Assembly: GCA_025927435.1 (NCBI GenBank)
Contig: JAICLM010000005.1
Span: forward strand, 1-26,946
Source: Thermoleophilia bacterium
GTDB lineage: Bacteria; Actinomycetota; Thermoleophilia; Gaiellales; Gaiellaceae
Reading direction: 5' to 3'
Length of the DNA: 26,946 nucleotides
Below the pieces are notes generated by a model. That model saw only the letters and a list, made by a program, of their open reading frames with translations. It was not told the DNA's origin and did not search any database. Positions 21,313 to 26,946 of this stretch are shown piece after piece. The position numbers and the translations under genes are program-made. Positions within the stretch are counted from its first letter, which is position 1, and the number at the start of each line of letters is the position of its first letter.

Positions 21313-21677
21313 TGACGATCACCGGCACGCACATGCTCCTCTACACGCCAGAGGCGGACGCGCTCCGCGCGGTGCTGCGTGACGTGCTCGGCTGGGACCA
21401 CGTCGAGGACACCCCGGGCTGGCTGATCTTCAAGCTGCCGCCGGCCGAGCTCGGCGTCCACCCCTCGGAAGGCGCGACGACGCATCAGATCTGCTTCATG
21501 TGCGACGACCTCGAGCAGACGATCGCCGACCTGCGAGCGCGCGGGCTCGAGTTCCGCGGCGAGCCGAGGGAGGAGAGCTTCGGCATCACGATCACGATGC
21601 TCCTTCCGGGAGGCGTCGAGGTGCTCCTCTACGAGCCCCGCCACGCCTCACCTCTCGAAGCGTTCGGGCGTAAGTAG
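21312..21677 (+). CDS. VOC (glyoxalase/dioxygenase-fold) family protein
   Basis: This 121-residue single VOC-fold protein opens with ITGTHMLLYTPEADALRAVL and continues with GWDHVEDTPGWLIFKLP, HQICFMCDDLEQTIADLRARG and VEVLLYEPRH. Possible metal ligands are His7, His58 and Glu107, which would fit a glyoxalase-like site, but VOC proteins bind many ligands and the reaction cannot be named. The start overlaps the pntB stop by one base (TGATG), so it is cotranscribed with the transhydrogenase genes although no functional link is known. Its last 30 bp overlap the convergent FAD oxidoreductase gene on the other strand. Confidence 0.88.
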   Translation: MTITGTHMLLYTPEADALRAVLRDVLGWDHVEDTPGWLIFKLPPAELGVHPSEGATTHQICFMCDDLEQTIADLRARGLEFRGEPREESFGITITMLLPGGVEVLLYEPRHASPLEAFGRK

Positions 21678-22775
21678 CTCGAGCTGCGGCGATTCGCGGC
21701 CGAGCATCGCGTCCGCCACGAGCTGCCCGCAGGCGAAGCCGAGGACGTTGCCGTGGCCCGAGTAGCCGCCGGCGACCCAGACCCGTCCGTCTCGACCCGG
21801 CACTTCGCCGACGAGCGGGAGCATGTCCTGCGTCAGGCCGAAGATCCCGGCCCAGCGGTGTGTCACGGCGACCTTCTCGCCTGCGAGCTCGTGCAGGAAC
21901 GACTCGAGCGACGACTGGATCGCCGGCGTTGTCTCCTCCACGTCCGTCAACTCGTCGAGAATCGACGTGTCCCGAAAGCCGCCGAGCAGGATCCGGCCGT
22001 CGGGCAGCTGCTGCCAGTAGTCGAAGCCCTGGCGCGCGTAATGGGGCCGGTCGTAGAGGACGCGGTCGAGCGGCTCGCTCGCAATTACCTGGCCTCGCGT
22101 CGGCCAGATCAGGTCGGCGAGCTCGGAAACGAGGCCATGCCCGTAGCCGTCGGTCGCGACCAGGACGCGCTCGGAGTCGAGGGCGTCGAGATCCTCGACC
22201 CGGTCGTGCTCGCGAAACTCCGCTCCCGCGGCCGTCGCGGCCGCCGCGAGACGTCGCACGAGTCGGGCCGGCTGGATCGACCCGTCGTGAGGATGGGAGA
22301 TCGCGCCGTGGAAGCGGCCGGCCGCGCCGCCGGGAACGTCGTCGAGCCACTCGGCGTCGAAGCCGTCCTCGCGCAGCGCCTCGTACTCGAGCCGGATCCC
22401 CTCCCGCTCCTCCTCGTCGCCTGCGAGCCGGTAGCTGCCGGTGCGCCGCAGCGCGTCGCCGGCGAGCTCCGCCAGCCGGTCGAGCCCGTCGTGGGTCCAG
22501 CGCCAGAACGCGGCCGCCCGGTCGGCACCGTACGTGTCGCGGGCAACGTCGTAGCGGGCGGCGCCGCCGGCAAGCGCGAAGCCGCCGTTGCGTCCGCTCG
22601 CGCCCTCCGCGATCCCACGTGCATCGTGGACGCGGACGCGGAGACCAGCCTCGGCGAGGCGCAACGCGGCCGAGCACCCGGTGATCCCGGCGCCGACGAT
22701 CGCCACGTCGGCACGGCCGTCGATCTTCGCCTCCGGCCGCGCGGGGCTCGGTTCCTCCAGCCAATACGGATTCAC
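21648..22775 (-). CDS. FAD-dependent oxidoreductase, DAO family (amine/amino-acid oxidase-like)
   Basis: This 375-residue flavoprotein of the D-amino-acid-oxidase (DadA/PuuB-like) family has the N-terminal signature NPYWLEEP, the FAD motif VAIVGAGITGCSAALRLAEAG (24-44), and GASGRNGGFALAGG (58-71), typical of gamma-glutamylputrescine oxidase relatives. Later segments are PTRGQVIASEPL, FDYWQQLPDGRILLGGFRD, HRWAGIFGLTQDMLPLVGEV and the terminal FAD site VWVAGGYSGHGNVLGFACGQ. The likely reaction is oxidation of a primary or secondary amine; substrate unknown. The GTG at 22775 is chosen because it gives the conserved NPYW start and a 4-bp overlap with dprA; a further upstream GTG adds unconserved residues. 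Cotranscription with dprA and comM is a positional fact without an obvious functional link. Confidence 0.88.
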   Translation of the reverse strand: MNPYWLEEPSPARPEAKIDGRADVAIVGAGITGCSAALRLAEAGLRVRVHDARGIAEGASGRNGGFALAGGAARYDVARDTYGADRAAAFWRWTHDGLDRLAELAGDALRRTGSYRLAGDEEEREGIRLEYEALREDGFDAEWLDDVPGGAAGRFHGAISHPHDGSIQPARLVRRLAAAATAAGAEFREHDRVEDLDALDSERVLVATDGYGHGLVSELADLIWPTRGQVIASEPLDRVLYDRPHYARQGFDYWQQLPDGRILLGGFRDTSILDELTDVEETTPAIQSSLESFLHELAGEKVAVTHRWAGIFGLTQDMLPLVGEVPGRDGRVWVAGGYSGHGNVLGFACGQLVADAMLGRESPQLELLTPERFER

Positions 22776-23731
22776 GAAGCGCGACGGTACACGCCGTCGC
22801 ACACCGCGACGCGGCCCTCGAGCTCGAGCTCGACGAGCGCGCGGGCCACTTCGCCGGCAGCGAGCCCCGTCTTGCGCACGAGCTCGTCGGCGCTCGCGGG
22901 GAGGAGCTCGAGGAGCGGCGAGGTCTCGGCCCGCACGGCCTCGGGCTCGATCCCGAACGAGGCGAGGACGTCGGCGGCGCTCGTCAGCGGCGCGGCGCCC
23001 AGCTTGAGCAAGGCGTTCGTACCTGCCGAGAGGGAGCTGGTGATCTCGCCGGGCACCGCGAACACCTCCCGCCCCTCCTCGAGCGCGAGATCAGCCGTGA
23101 TCAGGGCACCGCTGCGCTCGCGCGCCTCGACCACGACCGTGGCCGCGCAGAGGCCGGCGACGATCCGGTTGCGTGCCGGGAACCGCCATGGTGCGGGCTC
23201 CACGCCGGGCGCGTACTCCGAGACGATGAGACCGGAGTCCGCGATTCGGCGTGCGAGCTCGGCATGGGCGGCGGGATAGTCGCGGTCGATGCCGCAGCCG
23301 AGGACGGCCACCGTCGCGCCGTTCGCTTCGAGCGCTCCGCGATGCGCCTCGGCGTCGATGCCGCGCGCCAGCCCGCTCACGACGACGAGCCCGGCGGCCG
23401 CGAGCTCTCGCGCCAGGCTCCGCGCGACCGATGCGCCGTAGCCCGAGCTTGCGCGAGCGCCCACGATCGCGACCGACGGCTGCGCGAGCAGCTCGGGCTC
23501 GGCGGCGCCGCGGAGGAAGAGTCCGGTTGGAGGGTCGTGGATGGAGCGGAGGAGCAGCGGGAACCCCGGCGAGGAGCGCGGCAGGAAGCGGTACCCGGCG
23601 GCGGCCAGCCGCTCGAGATAGGCGCGTTCGTCGAAACGACGCTCGAAGCTGCGCCAGCGCTCGCCGCGCGGCGCGCGGATCAGATGCGTGCCCGTCTCGG
23701 ACGCAAAGGCAGCGAGCGCGAGCTCAGACAC
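22772..23731 (-). CDS. dprA: DNA processing protein DprA (Smf)
   Basis: This is a 319-residue DprA, which protects incoming single-stranded DNA and loads RecA during transformation. The Rossmann-like core is clear: PSVAIVGARASSGYGASVAR (85-104), GLVVVSGLARGIDAEAHRGA, TVAVLGCGIDRDYPAAH, SEYAPGVEPAPWRFPARNRIVAGL, and EGREVFAVPGEITSSLSAGTNALL. The N-terminal region is helical and short; the C-terminus (ASADELVRKTGLAAGEVARAL) is a winged-helix-like tail. The GTG start overlaps the comM stop by 8 bp. The protein is widespread in bacteria without known competence, so competence here is not shown. Confidence 0.95.
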   Translation of the reverse strand: MSELALAAFASETGTHLIRAPRGERWRSFERRFDERAYLERLAAAGYRFLPRSSPGFPLLLRSIHDPPTGLFLRGAAEPELLAQPSVAIVGARASSGYGASVARSLARELAAAGLVVVSGLARGIDAEAHRGALEANGATVAVLGCGIDRDYPAAHAELARRIADSGLIVSEYAPGVEPAPWRFPARNRIVAGLCAATVVVEARERSGALITADLALEEGREVFAVPGEITSSLSAGTNALLKLGAAPLTSAADVLASFGIEPEAVRAETSPLLELLPASADELVRKTGLAAGEVARALVELELEGRVAVCDGVYRRAS

Positions 23732-25187
23732 TCGCGAGCTCCTCGGGCGAGCGGTACGAAAGCGCCTCGGCGACGTGCTCCGCCCGCACCGAGCCCGACT
23801 CCGAGAGCGCCGCGATCGTCCGCGCGACCCGCCCCACGCGCGCGTAGCCCCGGCCGGAGAGATGGAGGCGGTCGGCGGCCCGGCGCAGGAGCGCGTCCGC
23901 TTCCTGGTCGCGGGACGGCGGCTTCGTCATGAGCCGCTCGCGTGCCGTCGCGACGCGGGCGGCCACGGCCGCGGAGCTCTCACCCCTCGCTGCGGCGAGC
24001 TCCTCGCCGCGGACGCGTGGCATCGCGAGCACGAGGTCGAACCGGTCGAGCAGCGCGCGGGAGAGCTTGTCGCGGTATCGCGCGAGCCGTTGCGCCGAGC
24101 AGCTGCACTGGGCCGCTGGGTCTCCGCGGCCGCCGCAGGGGCAGAGGTTCATCGTCCCGACGAGCATGAAGCGGGCCGGGAACACGACGCGGCCGGCGGC
24201 GCGCGCTACGGAGACGAAGCCGTCCTCGAGCGGCTGGCGCAGCGCCTCGAGGGCCGGCCGCTGGAACTCGGCGAGCTCGTCGAGGAGGAGCACTCCGCGG
24301 TGGGCGAGGCTCGCTTCTCCCGGCCGCAGGTGCGGGCCGCCGCCGACGATCGCGGCGGTCGAGGCGCTGTGGTGGGGCGCGCGGAAGGGCGCCTGCGAGA
24401 CGAGCGGCCGCTCGTCGTCCACCAGGCCGGCCACGGAGTGGATCCGTGTCACCTCGAGCGCGGCGTCGGAGTCGAGCGGCGGCAGGATCCCGGGCAGTCG
24501 CCGCGCGAGCATCGTCTTCCCGGTCCCGGGCGGGCCGCCGAGGAGAACGTTGTGCCCGCCGGCGGCTGCGAGCTCGAGCGCGCGGCGGGCGCGTTCCTGA
24601 CCGCGGACGTCGGCGAGATCCGGTGCCGCAGGTGGATGGTCGCTGTTCGTCGCGAGCGGTGACTCGGGCTCCAGCTCCAGCTCGCCTCGCAGGTACGCCG
24701 CCGCCTCGGCGAGGTGCCGGATCGGGATCGCCGCGACGCCGGCGAGCGCTGCCTCACGGGCCGAGTCGGCGGGACACAGGAGACGCTCCGCCCCGAGTCG
24801 CCGCGCTCCCTCTGCCACGGCGAGGACTCCGCCGACGCGGCGCAGCCGGCCGTCGAGCGCGAGCTCGCCGACCGCCGCGGTGCGTTCGAGCGCGCTGCGA
24901 GGAAGCTGCTGCGACGCAGCGAGCAGCGCGAGCGCGATCGGCAGGTCGAAGCCGGAGCCCTCCTTGCGGAGCTCCGCGGGCGCGAGGTTGACGGTGATCC
25001 GCCCCGGCGGGAAGCTCAGCTCGGCCGCGGAGATCCCGCTGCGAACGCGCTCACGCGCCTCCTGGCAGGCGCGGTCGGCAAGGCCGACGATCGCGAAGCC
25101 GGGGATCCCGTCCCGTACGTGCGCCTCGACGTCGACCCGCCGAGGCTCGAGGCCGACAAGCGCATGCGTGACTGCGCGTGCAAGCAC
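23724..25187 (-). CDS. comM: YifB/ComM family Mg-chelatase-like AAA+ ATPase
   Basis: This 487-residue hexameric AAA+ helicase family member promotes branch migration during integration of transforming DNA in characterised relatives. The N-terminal ChlI-like domain has VDVEAHVRDGIPGFAIVGL and ITVNLAPAELRKEGSGFDLPIA; Walker A is GGPPGTGKT (217-225), Walker B LLLDELAEF (300-308), and QAPFRAPHHSAS (265-276) is diagnostic. A Cys cluster MNLCPCGGRGD...CSCS (Cys349, 351, 361, 363) may bind zinc. The C-terminal helical domain contains SGRGYARVGRVARTIAAL. The GTG start is 75 bp from the upstream gene, with a palindrome in the gap. It overlaps dprA, the normal partner, so the comM-dprA pair is intact. 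Confidence 0.95.
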   Translation of the reverse strand: MLARAVTHALVGLEPRRVDVEAHVRDGIPGFAIVGLADRACQEARERVRSGISAAELSFPPGRITVNLAPAELRKEGSGFDLPIALALLAASQQLPRSALERTAAVGELALDGRLRRVGGVLAVAEGARRLGAERLLCPADSAREAALAGVAAIPIRHLAEAAAYLRGELELEPESPLATNSDHPPAAPDLADVRGQERARRALELAAAGGHNVLLGGPPGTGKTMLARRLPGILPPLDSDAALEVTRIHSVAGLVDDERPLVSQAPFRAPHHSASTAAIVGGGPHLRPGEASLAHRGVLLLDELAEFQRPALEALRQPLEDGFVSVARAAGRVVFPARFMLVGTMNLCPCGGRGDPAAQCSCSAQRLARYRDKLSRALLDRFDLVLAMPRVRGEELAAARGESSAAVAARVATARERLMTKPPSRDQEADALLRRAADRLHLSGRGYARVGRVARTIAALSESGSVRAEHVAEALSYRSPEELASV

Positions 25188-25242
25188 GGGTCGACGCTAC
25201 GGGCGGAGGGGTTACGCGGAGTTGCCGAGTTGGCCGCGGTTG

Positions 25243-25254
25243 GGTGACGTCACC
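25243..25254. promoter_or_regulatory. Perfect 12-bp palindrome upstream of comM
   Basis: GGTGACGTCACC is a perfect palindrome in the 75-bp gap between the small membrane-protein gene and comM, about 56 bp before the comM GTG. The position suits an operator or activator site. As an RNA hairpin it would only form a 4-bp stem, so a terminator is unlikely. No known regulator can be assigned. Confidence 0.35.
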
Positions 25255-25262
25255 GGCAAGTC

Positions 25263-25466
25263 CTAGGCGTCCGCGCTCGAGCGGTGCCACGGCCAGCCGA
25301 GCAGGACGAGGCCGGCGACCACGCACACAGCGCCCATCACCGCCCAGAAGGTGCTGCCGGTCATCGACGAGCCCTGGATGAGGGTCGCCCCCTGACCGAT
25401 CCAGACGAGGCCGGTCAGACAGAGCAGGACTCCTATGACACGCCTGAGGACGGTCACGAAGTTCAC
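25263..25466 (-). CDS. Small two-helix membrane protein
   Basis: This is a 67-residue membrane protein with two hydrophobic segments, VIGVLLCLTGLVWIGQGATL (about 12-31) and FWAVMGAVCVVAGLVLLGW (43-61), joined by a loop IQGSSMTGST and ended by a polar tail HRSSADA. The G-W-I-G-Q-G and SxMTGSxFWA pattern recurs in small actinobacterial membrane proteins of unknown function. The start is uncertain: GTG 25466 is used, but GTG 25457 (64 residues) is equally possible; neither has a good ribosome site. It follows the VOC gene after 32 bp. A long upstream frame extension is antisense noise. Confidence 0.65.
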   Translation of the reverse strand: MNFVTVLRRVIGVLLCLTGLVWIGQGATLIQGSSMTGSTFWAVMGAVCVVAGLVLLGWPWHRSSADA

Positions 25467-25498
25467 TACGCGTGTCTGAGGGGCCCCGGTTTGCCCGG

Positions 25499-25858
25499 CT
25501 ACCGAAGATGCGGCTCCCACGCCGCCTCGATCACATAGCCGTCGGGGTCGAGGAACTTCACGCTGACGTACTCCGGCTCGTCCCACTCCTCGGCGATCGG
25601 CACCTCGTCGGCGCGGAGCCGATCGCGGAAGGTCTCGACGGCCTCCCGGCTCGGCAGGTGCACACCGAAGTGGAGGAACTCGGGCAGGCGGATCGGCTCC
25701 TCGGCCGGGCCCAGCGCGAGGGAGAAACCGTCGGCGTTGTAGAGCATGAGGACGCCGCCGTCGTAGCGGCGTGCGGGCTCCGCATCGAAGCCGAGATACG
25801 ACTCGTAGAAGCGGCGCGACCGTTCCTGATCGGAGACCGGGAGGGCGAGGTGCTTCAT
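25499..25858 (-). CDS. VOC (glyoxalase/bleomycin-resistance fold) family protein
   Basis: This 119-residue VOC protein reads MKHLALPVSDQERSRRFYES at the start (His3 a likely metal ligand), followed by YLGFDAEP, VLMLYNADGFSLALGP, FLHFGVHLPSREAVETF (His63, second ligand) and VSVKFLDPDGYVIEAAWEP (Glu113, third). The FLDPDGYVIE motif is typical of glyoxalase-I-like dioxygenase-fold proteins. The ligand triad suggests metal binding, but substrate is unknown. The ATG overlaps the stop of the upstream DNA methyltransferase gene by 4 bp (ATGA), so the two are translationally coupled. It differs from the VOC protein at 21312 in length and motifs and is not a recent duplicate. Confidence 0.92.
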   Translation of the reverse strand: MKHLALPVSDQERSRRFYESYLGFDAEPARRYDGGVLMLYNADGFSLALGPAEEPIRLPEFLHFGVHLPSREAVETFRDRLRADEVPIAEEWDEPEYVSVKFLDPDGYVIEAAWEPHLR

Positions 25859-26946
25859 CCCGACCGAGCCCGCGCGACGAGGACGTCCTCGAAGTACTCA
25901 CCCGCCCGCCGGCCCGTGCGACGGTTGACGTGCCGCCGCAGCCGCGCCTCGAGCTGGAGGCCTGCGCGCTCGAGGATCTCGGGGTAGAGGTCGCGCCGGT
26001 CGTTGACGACGACGAGCACGGCCGCGTCCGGGCGCAGCTCCGAGCTCGCGCGCTCCAGAACGGCAGCGATCCCGGCGCGGTACGCCTCGAGCGACGCGAG
26101 CGACGTCCCCGCCGCAGCGGCGCCGATCTCCCGCTCCCGCCGGTCGTCGAGCCCGAGCAGCTCGTAGGCGTAGCGGTGCTGCTCGTGGTAGTCGATCAGA
26201 CCCGGGTACGGCGGCGAGGTCAGGATCCCGTCGTACGGCCCGCCGAGGTCGAGCTCTCTCGCGTCCCCGTGCAGCACGCCTGCCTCGCGCTCGGCGTCGC
26301 GCACGCGTGCGAACTCCTCGATCCGCGCGAGCGTGTCCAGTGTGTAGCGGCGGAGGAAGGGGGCCGCGGACTCCACCGGGCGGCACTCGCGTCGATGCTT
26401 GTGGCACCAGTACTCGCCCCGCTGCGGCTCCTTCGGCGCCTCGAGGTCGAAGTGAGCGGCCCGCCGGGCCGACCGGGCGGCGCGGGAGAGCACGACCCGC
26501 AGGACGTCGGCATGGCGGTACTCGGGGATCAGCTCGCGAAAGCCGAGGAGCTCGGCGGTGGCGCGCGGCGCATACCAGCGGCGCAGGTAACGATTCGCCC
26601 GGGAGCCTCGCCGCGGCAGCGACTCGACGCGTGCGGCAACGTCCTGCAGCTCGCCCCCCAGCTCGGCCAGGTCGTACGGAGCCGTCTTGACCCGCATCAG
26701 GAGGCAGTTGAAGGCGGCGATGTCGACGCCCGTCGCGTCGAGTCCGGACTCGAGCGCCTGAACGAGCGTCGTCCCGGAGCCGGCGAAGGGATCGAGGACG
26801 CGCTCGCCCGGTGCGAGATAGCGGTCGAGCAGCACCTCCACGAGCTGCGGGATGAACTTTCCGTGGTACGGGTGCAGCCGGTGGACGTGCTTCGTCCGCT
26901 CGCGCTCGGGGAGCTCGGCCTCGGACCAGGAAAGGTCGAGGTCCAG
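25855..26946 (-). CDS. DNA methyltransferase, partial (N-terminus outside window)
   Basis: The frame is open to the window edge, so the first residues are missing; 363 are visible. The opening LHPYHGKFIPQLVEVLLDRY is followed by motif I LDPFAGSGTTLVQALESG (DPFAGSGTT at visible residues 52-60), ATGVDIAAFN, and the catalytic motif IV LTSPPYPGLIDYHEQH (SPPY 244-247). The order FxGxG before SPPY and the TSPPY spelling fit an amino-methyltransferase acting on cytosine N4 or adenine N6. Between them lies WCHKHRRECRP (Cys181, Cys188), a possible zinc site. The start lies beyond 26946; the GTG at 26841 is internal and would remove the HPYHGKF motif. No restriction enzyme is seen on this side, so it may be an orphan; the upstream neighbour is not visible. 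Confidence 0.88.
   Translation of the reverse strand: MDLDLSWSEAELPERERTKHVHRLHPYHGKFIPQLVEVLLDRYLAPGERVLDPFAGSGTTLVQALESGLDATGVDIAAFNCLLMRVKTAPYDLAELGGELQDVAARVESLPRRGSRANRYLRRWYAPRATAELLGFRELIPEYRHADVLRVVLSRAARSARRAAHFDLEAPKEPQRGEYWCHKHRRECRPVESAAPFLRRYTLDTLARIEEFARVRDAEREAGVLHGDARELDLGGPYDGILTSPPYPGLIDYHEQHRYAYELLGLDDRREREIGAAAAGTSLASLEAYRAGIAAVLERASSELRPDAAVLVVVNDRRDLYPEILERAGLQLEARLRRHVNRRTGRRAGEYFEDVLVARARSG

Noticed and set aside
1..26946. CRISPR arrays, tRNA or rRNA genes, insertion sequences, prophage or toxin-antitoxin genes
   Set aside because: Reading both strands I found no regularly spaced repeats, no transposase or integrase motifs and no RNA-gene signatures. Gene content and base composition look uniform along the window.

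Overview
The window is GC-rich, almost completely coding, and reads as a chromosomal core segment of an actinobacterium. The class Thermoleophilia (Gaiella/Solirubrobacter-like) is my best guess. The guess rests on many GTG and TTG starts, overlapping genes, an actinobacterial eRF1-like protein, a three-gene proton-translocating transhydrogenase, a stand-alone HD-GYP protein and a short CXXC protein with a basic tail. The lineage is inferred from gene content, not from a marker gene. I see no tRNA, rRNA, CRISPR array, insertion sequence or prophage, and no gap of 300 bases or more without a gene.

Layout. 1-1490: the end of rmuC meets a convergent eRF1-like (baeRF/Vms1-type) gene. 1594-4404 (+): trxB, a zinc-ribbon/PAS protein, then a fluoride riboswitch controlling crcB and a DUF190 gene, then yqgE/algH. 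4424-12775 (-): a run of five overlapping genes, addB, addA, nth, a SAM methyltransferase and a membrane protein, combining double-strand-break resection with base excision repair. 12819-14087 (-): a small zinc-binding protein and topoisomerase IB. 14145-15218 (+): an unusual isocitrate/isopropylmalate-type dehydrogenase. 15215-18432 (-): DedA membrane protein, phosphoesterase lipoprotein, HD-GYP phosphodiesterase and secreted propeller-like protein. 18454-21677 (+): pntAA, a 23-codon ORF, pntAB, pntB and a VOC protein, every junction overlapping. 21648-25187 (-): comM (yifB), dprA and an FAD amine/amino-acid oxidase. 25263-26946 (-): a DNA methyltransferase running off the edge, a VOC protein and a two-helix membrane protein.

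The points most worth a second look are four. The fluoride riboswitch has a readable translational switch: its P1 3' strand can pair with either the aptamer or the crcB Shine-Dalgarno region. A tiny ORF with a strong ribosome site lies between pntAA and pntAB. Several genes carry TAGNNT boxes 6-9 nt before the start codon, suggesting leaderless transcripts, and one divergent pair shares a palindrome. The dehydrogenase departs from known isocitrate dehydrogenases at its substrate-binding motif. I do not see an obviously new multi-gene defence or metabolic system here.
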